Assembly (NCBI RefSeq): GCF_900107095.1
Contig: NZ_FNOR01000014.1
Location: 62,001-126,000 of the forward strand
DNA: 64,000 nucleotides
Origin: Collimonas sp. OK242
GTDB taxonomy: Bacteria > Pseudomonadota > Gammaproteobacteria > Burkholderiales > Burkholderiaceae_D
Direction: 5' to 3'
The position numbers were made by a program, and so were the translations under genes. Shown in pieces: positions 48,418 to 57,088 of the stretch. Position 1 is the first letter of the stretch. Each line of letters opens with the position of its first letter. Under the pieces are notes generated by a model. That model ran no database searches and was not told where the DNA came from. It was given only the letters and a program-made list of their open reading frames with translations.

Positions 48418-48962
48418 GCCTCCTGCCTGGCCGGCGCAAGAATTGTCGCCAGCAATTTACGACCGCGCCCGAGACGCGACATTACCGTGCCGATCGGAAT
48501 GCCGACGATGGCGGCGATCTGCTTATAGGACAGCTCTTCCAGTTCGCGCATCACCATCACCTCGCGAAACTCCAACGGCAAGGCTTGCAGCGCCTGCTGC
48601 AGCTGCCGCTCGCTGTCTTTCTGCATCAGCAGCGTCTCCGGATTGTTGTCCGCATACGCCATGCCGGACCCGTCGCCGGTTTGGCAAATATGCACATCCT
48701 CGTCAAATACGGTTTGCTGCCGCTGTTTCTGCTGCTCCTGATACCAGGTGTAGAAAGTATTGCGCACGATCGTCAGCAGCCAGGCACGGCTGTCATCGCC
48801 ATGAAAACTGTCGAAAAATTTAAAAGCGCGCAAATAAGCCTCCTGTACCACGTCCTCCGCATCCTGACGGCTGCGCGTAAGCCAGCACGCCAGGTTGAAC
48901 GCGGAGTTCAAGTGCGGCAGTACGCTGGCTTGGAATCGCTGCTTCTTTGTCGAGTCGATCAT
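48414..48962 (-). CDS. ECF RNA polymerase sigma factor (cassette 2)
   Basis: About 182 residues starting MIDSTKKQRFQASVLPHLNS. Region 2 has WLTRSRQDAEDVVQEAYLRA and WLLTIVRNTFYTWYQEQQKQ; region 4 has LPLEFREVMVMRELEELSYK and IPIGTVMSRLGRGRKLL. The ATG at 48962 gives the family N-terminus; upstream in-frame ATGs at 48983 and 48992 are possible. It is clearly a different subgroup from the sigma factor at 39914. Confidence 0.92.
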   Translation of the reverse strand: MIDSTKKQRFQASVLPHLNSAFNLACWLTRSRQDAEDVVQEAYLRAFKFFDSFHGDDSRAWLLTIVRNTFYTWYQEQQKQRQQTVFDEDVHICQTGDGSGMAYADNNPETLLMQKDSERQLQQALQALPLEFREVMVMRELEELSYKQIAAIVGIPIGTVMSRLGRGRKLLATILAPARQEA

Positions 48963-49139
48963 CCAGGCATTTCCAAGGTTCATGAAACACAAGACCGCCG
49001 ATATGCAAAATTAATTCCCGGGAAAGCCGATTAAGTTGAAATCTTGAGTTGGAATTTCGGCCGGGAATAAATGACAGGGTACACCGGCATTCCCGTTGCT
49101 GACGTTGCTACCTGACATCACGCATAGCGAAAAAACAAA

Positions 49140-49733
49140 TCACGGATGAAATTTCTCGTGCCGTTCCAGCATGCGGGTGTAGTCCTGGATGCGCTTGGCA
49201 CGCGTCTCCGCTTTCTTGGCGGTTTGAATCCTGAACAAAACGGCGTAACGATTACTACTGTTGAGGCTGGCAAAAAACGTCTGCGCACGCGGGCTGGCGT
49301 CCAGTGCTGCCTGAAAATCTGCCGGCACGGTCGACGCGCTGGCTGAGTCATAGGCGGCATCCCAACGGCCGTCGTTCCGGGCGCGCTCTATTTCCTTGAG
49401 CCCGGATGGCATCATCCGGCCGCTTTCGATCAGCTTCAAGGCGTTGTCGCGATTGATCCTGGACCAGATGCTCTTGACTGAACGCGGCGTAAATTTCTGC
49501 AGCCAGAAATCGTCATCGTCGCTCTTTTTCTGGCCATCTATCCATCCGAAGCATAACGCCGACTCTAGCGCCTCCGGATATGAAACTGAAGTCCGATCCG
49601 AACTCTTCTTTGCCAGCCGCAGCCAGACCCCGGGCGATTTGTCATGGTTCTTCTTCAGCCATGCGGCCCAGTCCTTTTGCCGATCGAAAAGCTGTATCGG
49701 CAGCTCCGCAACCTTGCTTCGATCTGAATTCAT
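49140..49733 (-). CDS. YdeI/OmpD-associated family protein
   Basis: About 197 residues starting MNSDRSKVAELPIQLFDRQK. The family core is KDWAAWLKKNHDKSPGVWL, YPEALESALCFGWIDGQKKS and FTPRSVKSIWSRINRDNALK. The C-terminal YdeI part is SNRYAVLFRIQTAKKAETRA. GGGGGA precedes the ATG at 49733. The biochemical role is unknown; some relatives are linked to antimicrobial peptide tolerance. It is divergent from the MarR gene, about 175 nt away. Confidence 0.88.
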   Translation of the reverse strand: MNSDRSKVAELPIQLFDRQKDWAAWLKKNHDKSPGVWLRLAKKSSDRTSVSYPEALESALCFGWIDGQKKSDDDDFWLQKFTPRSVKSIWSRINRDNALKLIESGRMMPSGLKEIERARNDGRWDAAYDSASASTVPADFQAALDASPRAQTFFASLNSSNRYAVLFRIQTAKKAETRAKRIQDYTRMLERHEKFHP

Positions 49734-49822
49734 CGGCTTTCCCCCACGCTGACGGAAGTTGCATTTTATTACTATTTTTCGAATCTTCCTGGCCACGCCG
49801 CTGCAGGCAAATGGCGCACGTC

Positions 49823-49870
49823 ATTTGAATCAAATCACGCCTCGGTGAATTTATATCGTATTGTGATATA
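49823..49870. promoter_or_regulatory. Two operator-like dyads upstream of marR-clcA
   Basis: ATTTGA-A-TCAAAT (49823-49835) is a perfect 13-nt dyad, and TATATC-N7-GATATA (49852-49870) is a 19-bp dyad of MarR-site dimensions. Both lie in the divergent gap between the YdeI and MarR genes. Binding by the MarR protein is inferred. Confidence 0.45.
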
Positions 49871-49907
49871 TTATCCGATCCCAAGAATCCCATTTCCCCG
49901 GAAAACC

Positions 49908-50342
49908 GTGCATCAGACACCCCCCTCATCCCTGTCCAAGCAAGACTTTGAAGCGCTATCGACCTTTCGCTACCAACTCCGAAAATTCCTGCGTTTCAGT
50001 GAAGACGCAGCCCAAAGCGAAGGCGTTACACCTCAGCAATACCTACTGTTGCTGCATGTAAAAGGCACTCCCGGCCGTGACTGGGCCAGCGTCGGCGAGC
50101 TTGCCGAGCGCCTGCAATCCCAGCATCACAGCGTCGTTGCGCTGATCTCGCGTTGCGAAAAGCTCGCTTTGGTCGAACGCCGCAACAGCGAGATCGACCG
50201 CCGCCAGGTCAACATCCACCTGCTGCCGGCCGGCGAACGCTGCCTGGCCAAGCTGGCGGAATTGCACCATGCCGAACTGAACACCCTGAGCGATATTTTC
50301 CGCGTGCCCAATATCAATACCTTCAATACTTTCAATATTTGA
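49908..50342 (+). CDS. MarR family transcriptional regulator
   Basis: About 144 residues from a GTG at 49908 (GGAA seven nt upstream). A GTG at 49845 would extend it but would place translation over the 49852-49870 dyad. Family features are LRKFLRFSEDAAQSEGVTPQ, QYLLLLHVKG, and the winged helix VGELAERLQSQHHSVVALIS with wing ERRNSEIDRRQVNIHLLPAG. The C-terminus ends in a repeat NINTFNTFNI that looks like slippage of a TTCAAT-type sequence. It ends 10 nt before the ClC gene. Confidence 0.88.
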   Translation: MHQTPPSSLSKQDFEALSTFRYQLRKFLRFSEDAAQSEGVTPQQYLLLLHVKGTPGRDWASVGELAERLQSQHHSVVALISRCEKLALVERRNSEIDRRQVNIHLLPAGERCLAKLAELHHAELNTLSDIFRVPNINTFNTFNI

Positions 50343-50352
50343 AAATTCCATC

Positions 50353-52107
50353 ATGCCTCCCAAACATCAACCGCACAAACGCGATTTCGCGGCCGATACG
50401 CGCCTGCTTAAAATTTCACTGATCGCGGTGCTGATCGGCGGCTTCGGCACGCTGGCGGCATTTGCACTGCTTAAGCTGATCCGGCTGTTCACTAACTTGT
50501 TCTTCTATCAAACGCTGTCTTTCGTTACGCGTTCACCCGCCGATAATCACCTGGGCGCCTGGGTGATCCTGTTGCCGGTCGTGGGCGGCTTGATTGTCGG
50601 GCTGATTGCACGCTTCGGATCTGAAAAAATCCGCGGCCACGGAATTCCGGAAGCCATCGAAGCGATCTTGTTCGGCAAAAGTAAAATGTCGGCCAAGGTC
50701 GCCATACTCAAGCCCCTGTCCTCGGGTATCGTGATCGGCAGCGGCGGCCCGTTCGGCGCGGAAGGCCCGATCATCATGACCGGCGGCGCCATCGGTTCGC
50801 TGATCGCTCAGCATTTCCATCTGACCGGAGCCGAACGCAAAACTTTGCTGGTGGCCGGCGCAACGGCCGGCATGACCGCGGTGTTCGGCACGCCGGTGGC
50901 GGCCGTGCTGCTGGCGGTGGAACTGCTGCTGTTCGAATTGCGGCCACGCAGCCTGCTGCCGGTCATCGTCGCCTGCGCAGTCGCCGGATTCACCCGCCCG
51001 TTGCTGCTGGATGCCGGCCCGCTGTTTCCATTACAGACATCGGAAATCGGCATCAGCGCCCTATTCTCTTGCGTCATCGCAGGCATTCTGGGGGGCACAC
51101 TGTCGGCATTGATGTCGACTGCCTTGTACAAGGTTGAGGACCTGTTCGGCAAACTGCCGATCCATTGGATGTGGTGGCCGGCGTTAGGAGGCATCGCGGT
51201 CGGCATAGGCGGTTATTTTGAGCCACGTGCGCTCGGCGTCGGCTACGATGTCATCGGCGACCTGCTCAACGGCAACCTGGCCTTGCAACTGGCGCTGGGC
51301 CTGCTGCTGGTCAAAGCCGTGATCTGGGTCATTGCGCTCGGCTCCGGCACTTCCGGCGGCGTCCTGGCGCCATTGCTGATTATCGGCGCCGGCCTGGGCA
51401 CCGTGCTGGCGCCGTGGCTGCCTGGCGGCGACGCGCATTTATGGCCGCTGGTATGCATGGCGGCGGTCCTGGCCGGCGTACTCGGTGCGCCGCTTACCGC
51501 TGCCGTCTTCGCCTTCGGCCTGACCCGCGACACCAACGCGCTGCTGCCGCTGCTGCTCACCACCGGCGTCGCTTACGGCTTTACCGTATTGACCATGCGG
51601 CGCTCGATCATGACCGAAAAAATCGCCCGCCGCGGTTATCACATCTATCGCGAATACGGTGTCGATCCGCTGGAACGGCAGCACGTGGATGAAGTGATGA
51701 CGCATGCGGTAGCGGCGATCCCGGCCAGCCTCACGATAGCAGAAACCCTGGAGCGCTATTTCGGCGCACAGCAAGTGCATCGCTGCTACCCGGTGGTCGA
51801 CGTAGAGCAAGGTCTGATAGGCATGGTCGAACGCAGCAGCTTCGGTGCGCAGGCCGATGGCAGCAACACGCTGACGACATTGTTCATTCCCGCTCGCATG
51901 GAACCATCCGCCGCCCTGGTTGCGCTACCGTCCGAAACCTGCCGTATCGCAGCCGCACGCATGGCGACCCATCATCTGGAACGGTTGCCGGTGGTAAGCG
52001 ACTTGCAAAGCCGGCGCCTGATCGGCATCATCAGCCGCAGCGACCTGATCAAACCGTCGCGGCTGTTTTTTGATGAAGAGCAAAAGCGCGAGCGGCTGTT
52101 GAGCTAA
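50353..52107 (+). CDS. ClC-type chloride channel/antiporter with two CBS domains
   Basis: A 584-residue protein. ClC signatures are GHGIPEAIEA (96-105) and GSGGPFGAEGP (129-139); Glu137 matches the gating glutamate, so Cl/H exchange or gated conduction is possible. Selectivity helix GTSGGVLAPLLIIGAGLG follows near 340. Two CBS domains occupy about 450-505 and 520-572 (HLERLPVVSD, LIGIISRSDLI). It lies 10 nt after the MarR gene and is probably under its control. Confidence 0.92.
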   Translation: MPPKHQPHKRDFAADTRLLKISLIAVLIGGFGTLAAFALLKLIRLFTNLFFYQTLSFVTRSPADNHLGAWVILLPVVGGLIVGLIARFGSEKIRGHGIPEAIEAILFGKSKMSAKVAILKPLSSGIVIGSGGPFGAEGPIIMTGGAIGSLIAQHFHLTGAERKTLLVAGATAGMTAVFGTPVAAVLLAVELLLFELRPRSLLPVIVACAVAGFTRPLLLDAGPLFPLQTSEIGISALFSCVIAGILGGTLSALMSTALYKVEDLFGKLPIHWMWWPALGGIAVGIGGYFEPRALGVGYDVIGDLLNGNLALQLALGLLLVKAVIWVIALGSGTSGGVLAPLLIIGAGLGTVLAPWLPGGDAHLWPLVCMAAVLAGVLGAPLTAAVFAFGLTRDTNALLPLLLTTGVAYGFTVLTMRRSIMTEKIARRGYHIYREYGVDPLERQHVDEVMTHAVAAIPASLTIAETLERYFGAQQVHRCYPVVDVEQGLIGMVERSSFGAQADGSNTLTTLFIPARMEPSAALVALPSETCRIAAARMATHHLERLPVVSDLQSRRLIGIISRSDLIKPSRLFFDEEQKRERLLS

Positions 52108-52130
52108 AAACACAAAAGCAGCGGATTATC

Positions 52131-52150
52131 GCCGCACGTGGAACTGCGGC
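52131..52150 (-). terminator. Hairpin between convergent clcA and acyltransferase genes
   Basis: GCCGCA and TGCGGC form a 6-bp stem with an 8-nt loop. On the minus strand a TTTTGTGTTTTT tract follows about 10 nt later, just after the acyltransferase stop. Confidence 0.45.
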
Positions 52151-52154
52151 ATTC

Positions 52155-53201
52155 TCAATGGGAATTTCTGGTTATTGAAATCGGCATGCGGCGTAAAAAC
52201 ACTACGAGCGGGACGCAAAACAGTATCGACAAAGCACTGCTGACGACACTCCATTCGATGCCATAGGCGTAGTCGTTCGGAATCGTATGCAAGGAAACCA
52301 TGACGCCACGTACCAGGCTCAAGAAAATGAAATGCACCGGAAAAATTGTCAGGGTGTTTTTCGATATCCAAGCGCTTGCTCTCGACACAGGAAATAACGC
52401 GGAAACCGCAAACGTAGCGATAATCCCCAGCAAGGCGGTCGGCATATACAGCGCCGGCCATCTGCCGAAATGCATGTTGGCGAAATCGACCTTGCCGTTG
52501 AGTCCCTCCGCATAAACAAGCAGCGCTGCCGCAATGATAAAAATGAGGAACAGGTAGCCCGGCTTTATATTGCTGAAGAAATTCTTCTCGCGAACATACT
52601 GTCCAACAGCGTAAAACGATAGCGCTACCCACATGCTGTCCAGACTTAGGGGAAGTCTAAAGGGCGAATCTTTCCAGAATAGCGTAATGACAAAAGCAAG
52701 GGCTACACAGATACAGGTCGCCGCCGTCAATGTCAGGAACTTGCGTAAGGCGTGATAGCTTATCGCCGTCATGATCAGGCAAGGGAAAAACCAGAGGGGG
52801 GGATCAACAAAAAGATCGGATTCCAACCCCGTAAACAAGCCGGCGACGGGGGAATACCATGCCTGGCCGGCAGTCAGCAAAGCCTTCGCGCCGATGTTGC
52901 GCGTAGCAAGCCAGTACAGAAAAGCGAGCAAGAAAAACAGGAAATAAGGAATGGCCAGGGTTTGCAATATCTTTTTGGCATAGCGGGAAATGGCCGCATC
53001 CAGTTTGCTTGGCTTGATCAGGAATCCGGAAATGAAAAAAAACAAGGGAACGTGAAAGCCGAATATCAGCGTCACAAGATAGTCGGGCAGTCCCCTGCTG
53101 TGACCGAGAACAACCAGGACCATGCCGATGGCCTTGGCATTGTCGATAAAGCCGTAGTGATCAGATGAAGCCTGATTGCGTGGTGAAGGATAGCTCGACA
53201 A
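52155..53201 (-). CDS. Acyltransferase 3 family membrane protein
   Basis: A 348-residue protein with about ten membrane segments. The first carries GMVLVVLGHSRGLPDY with the conserved His34, then GFHVPLFFFISGFLIKPSK. Such enzymes O-acetylate or O-succinylate surface sugars. The frame starts at TTG (53201, AAAGG eight nt upstream); the next Met (residue 27) would cut into the first membrane segment. Close to the polysaccharide cluster, so exopolysaccharide or LPS decoration is likely. Confidence 0.87.
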   Translation of the reverse strand: MSSYPSPRNQASSDHYGFIDNAKAIGMVLVVLGHSRGLPDYLVTLIFGFHVPLFFFISGFLIKPSKLDAAISRYAKKILQTLAIPYFLFFLLAFLYWLATRNIGAKALLTAGQAWYSPVAGLFTGLESDLFVDPPLWFFPCLIMTAISYHALRKFLTLTAATCICVALAFVITLFWKDSPFRLPLSLDSMWVALSFYAVGQYVREKNFFSNIKPGYLFLIFIIAAALLVYAEGLNGKVDFANMHFGRWPALYMPTALLGIIATFAVSALFPVSRASAWISKNTLTIFPVHFIFLSLVRGVMVSLHTIPNDYAYGIEWSVVSSALSILFCVPLVVFLRRMPISITRNSH

Positions 53202-53242
53202 AAATGGTGCCTTTATTCAGTGTGGAAAAATACCGTTTCTTC

Positions 53243-54187
53243 TCATGTATTCGGGATTGAACAATGGATGGCTTGCCTGACAAGATATTGCTCAACCGAA
53301 CAGGCCACCTTATCTCTGATTTCATTTTTAAAAGCGCGTTTTTTTTGCGTCCTTTTACGATGACGGGTTTTGATTGAATCCAGCGGGCTTTCTATGTACG
53401 GCAGCTGAATTTTATAAAAGTTTTTTCGCGGGACAGGATCGCCATATTTTCCAAAAAATTCATCATATGAAAAATAAAATTTTTCATTCTGCGAAATCTG
53501 GCTTTTGCTGGCAATGCCTACCATCGTCTTGAAACCGAGAGCCAACCCCACGCCATTCATTGCAGCCATCAACAACTGGGCCGGCTGAATCTCATGGCAA
53601 ATTTTTGTTGCCTGCTGAATTCCCTGGAAACCGTTGATTCCCTGGACACTGGATACACACATCACATGATCGTCGGGAAGCTCAAACAAGCTGCCATCGG
53701 CTATGACAAAAATCACACGATAAATGCTCACCATATCGCTTTTGAAGATCAAGCACAAATCCCCTTCATGGTCGACCGTGTGCGGAAAAGCCATCACTAT
53801 TTCAAATAAAACTCCGTCGATATATTGCCCCCAAAGCAGCACAGGAGAATGTGAAATTCTCTCTAAAAAATCAATTTTGAAATGATTCTGGAGATATGAA
53901 TAATGCGAAATCAGTATCAACAAACCGGTTCTTGCAGGGATACTAAAAGAGATGTAGTTTCTCAAGTACTTGTAAGTCAGTTCCGGCTTGCTAACGATCA
54001 ATTGCCTGGTTTGCTGGTGACTGAGGATGCGGATGAATTTCAAATGTTGCCGGATATTTAAAATGAGCAGCAGTCCTCGATGCCATGTCTTTAATTTCAG
54101 CATCGATCCTCTCATCAAAATATTCCGGGTAATTCTTGATGTATTGGCAATAAAAAATTTAAATGGCAGTTTTGAGATAGAGATCAC
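53243..54187 (-). CDS. DUF535/VirK-YbjX-like protein
   Basis: A 314-residue protein. Features that recall VirK/YbjX/Mig-14-linked DUF535 are PARTGLLILISHYSYLQNHF, CLIFKSDMVSIYRVIFVIAD, VSSVQGINGFQGIQQATKIC and PAQLLMAAMNGVGLALGF. It starts with GTG at 54187, supported by a strong AAGGAG six nt upstream. The gene is clearly AT-rich next to its neighbours, with AAA, ATT and TTT codons, which suggests transfer. Relatives are linked to virulence and antimicrobial peptide tolerance; the activity is unknown. Confidence 0.8.
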   Translation of the reverse strand: MISISKLPFKFFIANTSRITRNILMRGSMLKLKTWHRGLLLILNIRQHLKFIRILSHQQTRQLIVSKPELTYKYLRNYISFSIPARTGLLILISHYSYLQNHFKIDFLERISHSPVLLWGQYIDGVLFEIVMAFPHTVDHEGDLCLIFKSDMVSIYRVIFVIADGSLFELPDDHVMCVSSVQGINGFQGIQQATKICHEIQPAQLLMAAMNGVGLALGFKTMVGIASKSQISQNEKFYFSYDEFFGKYGDPVPRKNFYKIQLPYIESPLDSIKTRHRKRTQKKRAFKNEIRDKVACSVEQYLVRQAIHCSIPNT

Positions 54188-54217
54188 GAAGAACTCCTTT
54201 TCGAATTTTTTATTTAT

Positions 54218-55627
54218 CTAAGCAGTCATTTGAAAAGGCAGAACGGCATCCGGCTTCGCAGCCAGAATCACACGTTTGAACTCCGCCTGTATGCGCGCCA
54301 AAGCAGCTTCCGATTCAGCCTCGAAGCGCATCACCACTACCGGTGTTGTATTTGACGAGCGCGCCAGTCCAAATCCATCCGCATATTCGACGCGCAAACC
54401 GTCGATCTTGATGATGTCCTCGGCCCCTGGGAATTTTGCCTCTTCCTGCAGTTTTTCTATCAATGCGAAATTCTCGCCTTCGTGCATCTGCAGTTGCAAC
54501 TCGGGCGTACTGATAGACTGAGGCAATGCGTTCAGTACCGCAGAAGGATCACTTTCGCGGCTCAGCAGCTCTAGCAAACGGACACCTGCATACAAGCCGT
54601 CATCAAAGCCGTACCAGCGATCCTTGAAGAAAACGTGGCCGCTCATCTCGCCGCCGAGCGGCGCTCCCGTCTCCCGCATCTTGGCCTTCACCAGCGAATG
54701 TCCGGTCTTCCACATCAATGGCTGGCCGCCATGCCTGTCGATCCACGGCGCCAGATGACGCGTGCATTTAACGTCGTATAAAATATCCTGGCCGGGATGG
54801 CGCGTCAGCACGTCTGCGGCAAACAACATCAGCTGGCGGTCCGGATAGATGACCTGGCCGTCTTTGGTGACTACGCCGAGACGATCGCCATCGCCGTCGA
54901 AAGCCAGCCCAAGTTCCGCGTCGCCGGTTTGCAGGGCATGAATCACATCCTGCAGATTCTCCGGATGGGCCGGGTCGGGATGATGATTGGGGAAGGTCCC
55001 ATCCACTTCACAAAACAGCTCTTGCACCTCGCACCCGAGTGCGCGATACAAATCGCCGGCGAAGGCGCCCGCGACGCCATTGCCGCAGTCCACCACGATT
55101 TTCATGGGGCGAGCCAACTTGACGTCGCTCAAGATCCGTTGGAGATAAGCGTCCCTGATATCGTGGCTACGGTAGTTGCCAGGTTCCGCCAGCGCTTGCC
55201 TGGACGGGGCGGCGCTGACGATCTGCTGATACAAGGCCTGTATCGTCTCGCCATAAATCGCCTCGCCAGCCAGCACCATTTTGAAACCGTTGTAATCAGG
55301 CGGATTATGGCTGCCGGTCACCATCACACCGGATTGGGCGCCCAGGACATGTGTAGCGAAATAAACCATCGGTGTGGCGACCATTCCCAAATCAATCACA
55401 TCCACGCCGGCTTTTTGTAAGCCGGCCGCCAGCGCGGCGCTCAATTCAGGGCCGGACAAACGTCCATCGCGGCCGATGACAACCGTATTTTCACCTTTTG
55501 CGCGGGCCGCAATACCGAAAGCCAGGCCGATTTTTTTCGCGATGCCGACATCTAGTGTTTTACCAACAATGCCACGGATGTCATAGGCTTTGAATATCGA
55601 GTTTTTGAGTGGAAGCATAGTTTTCAT
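54218..55627 (-). CDS. manB: Phosphomannomutase/phosphoglucomutase
   Basis: A 469-residue alpha-D-phosphohexomutase of the AlgC type. The phosphoserine is Ser106 in VTGSHNPPDYNGFKM; the metal loop is LAFDGDGDRLGVV (about 239-251); the sugar loop is GGEMSGHVFF. It interconverts mannose-6-P and mannose-1-P (or the glucose forms). The next gene upstream on the same strand is manC, so GDP-mannose supply is expected. The start at 55627 has a weak ribosome-binding site; an ATG three codons later is possible. Confidence 0.95.
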   Translation of the reverse strand: MKTMLPLKNSIFKAYDIRGIVGKTLDVGIAKKIGLAFGIAARAKGENTVVIGRDGRLSGPELSAALAAGLQKAGVDVIDLGMVATPMVYFATHVLGAQSGVMVTGSHNPPDYNGFKMVLAGEAIYGETIQALYQQIVSAAPSRQALAEPGNYRSHDIRDAYLQRILSDVKLARPMKIVVDCGNGVAGAFAGDLYRALGCEVQELFCEVDGTFPNHHPDPAHPENLQDVIHALQTGDAELGLAFDGDGDRLGVVTKDGQVIYPDRQLMLFAADVLTRHPGQDILYDVKCTRHLAPWIDRHGGQPLMWKTGHSLVKAKMRETGAPLGGEMSGHVFFKDRWYGFDDGLYAGVRLLELLSRESDPSAVLNALPQSISTPELQLQMHEGENFALIEKLQEEAKFPGAEDIIKIDGLRVEYADGFGLARSSNTTPVVVMRFEAESEAALARIQAEFKRVILAAKPDAVLPFQMTA

Positions 55628-55657
55628 GTGAGTGAGAAATAAATGTATCGAGACGTT

Positions 55658-57088
55658 TCAACTGCGTTTATATATATCGTCGAAGCGAACGATGTCGTCT
55701 TCGCCCAGATAGCCGCCGGATTGCACTTCGATAAGGTGCAAAGGCATTTTTCCGGGATTTTCCAGGCGGTGCTTGACACCGATCGGTATGTAAGTTGACT
55801 CATTCTCGGTAAGAAGTTTTTCCTCGTCGCCGCGAGTAATCAGCGCCGTTCCGGTGACTACCACCCAATGCTCGGCACGGTGGTGATGCATTTGAAGAGA
55901 CAGTTTTCCTCCGGGATTAACAGTAATGCGCTTGACCTGGAAACGGTCGCCGGCATCGATGCCCTCATAATTGCCCCAGGGCCGATACACGCGCATATGG
56001 TTCATGTGCTCGGTACGGCTATTTTTCTTGAGGTCTTCGACAATTTTCTTGACGCCCTGCACCTGGTCTTTGTGCACCACCAATACCGCATCCTTGGTTT
56101 CCACCACCACCAGGTCCTGGACGCCGATCACCGCGACGAAGCGATTCTCTGCACGTATCATCGAGTTCTGAACATCGTCCGTGTACACGTCCCCACGCAA
56201 CACATTCCGCTCGGAATCCCCCTCGGTCTCCTCCAGTATTTCCCACAGCGCGGACCAGGAACCGACATCGCTCCAGCCTATGTCCGCCGGCAGCACTACC
56301 GCGTGGCGAGTGTGTTCCATCACAGCGTAGTCGATCGACTCCGGCGGGCAAACGGCGAAGGAGGCTTCGTTCAAGCGGCAAAAATCGAGATCGTGGTAAG
56401 CGCCGTCGAACGCTTTTTGACAACTATCTGCAATCGCAGGGCGATACTCCCGCAATTCTTCAAGGTAGCGCGCTGCCTTGAATAAAAACATGCCGCTATT
56501 CCAGCTATATGCCTTATCTGCGACAAAAGTCTCTGCGGTGGCGCGGTCAGGTTTTTCGACGAATCGTTCGACGGCATAACACCCTGCGCCACCTTGCGCC
56601 GCGGCTTTGCCCCGGCGAATATAGCCATAGCCGGTTTCAGGGCCGGACGGCACCATGCCGAATGTGACGAGTGCGCCGTTTTCCGCGGCTTGCCGCGCTT
56701 GCAGGACGGCAGCGTGGAAGGCCGCCACATCGCCGATAACATGGTCGGCCGGCAACACCAGCATCACGGCGTCTTTATCCTGTTGCAGCAGGTAATGCGC
56801 CGCGACCGCCACCGTCGGCGCGGTATTCTTGCTTTCCGGCTCCAGCAGAATATCGAGCGGGACAACATCGATTGCACGCAGTTGCTCAGCCACCAGGAAG
56901 CGATGCTCGTTACCGCAGGTCAGCAGCGGCGGCATCAGCTCCGGCCAATCCGCGAGGCGCAACAGCGCTTCTTGCAGCATGGAGTTGTCTGAGCATAGCG
57001 GCAGCAGTTGTTTCGGCAATGCCTCGCGTGAAAGCGGCCATAAGCGCGTTCCGGAACCTCCGGCCAGGATGACGGGATATATATTCAT
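55658..57088 (-). CDS. manC: Mannose-1-phosphate guanylyltransferase / mannose-6-phosphate isomerase
   Basis: A 476-residue two-domain protein. The N-terminal nucleotidyltransferase has LAGGSGTRLWPLSREALPKQ and VERFVEKP; the C-terminal cupin domain of type II phosphomannose isomerase has RITVNPGGKLSLQMHHHRAE. It makes GDP-mannose for polysaccharide. It overlaps the upstream nucleotidyltransferase gene by 4 nt. Confidence 0.95.
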   Translation of the reverse strand: MNIYPVILAGGSGTRLWPLSREALPKQLLPLCSDNSMLQEALLRLADWPELMPPLLTCGNEHRFLVAEQLRAIDVVPLDILLEPESKNTAPTVAVAAHYLLQQDKDAVMLVLPADHVIGDVAAFHAAVLQARQAAENGALVTFGMVPSGPETGYGYIRRGKAAAQGGAGCYAVERFVEKPDRATAETFVADKAYSWNSGMFLFKAARYLEELREYRPAIADSCQKAFDGAYHDLDFCRLNEASFAVCPPESIDYAVMEHTRHAVVLPADIGWSDVGSWSALWEILEETEGDSERNVLRGDVYTDDVQNSMIRAENRFVAVIGVQDLVVVETKDAVLVVHKDQVQGVKKIVEDLKKNSRTEHMNHMRVYRPWGNYEGIDAGDRFQVKRITVNPGGKLSLQMHHHRAEHWVVVTGTALITRGDEEKLLTENESTYIPIGVKHRLENPGKMPLHLIEVQSGGYLGEDDIVRFDDIYKRS

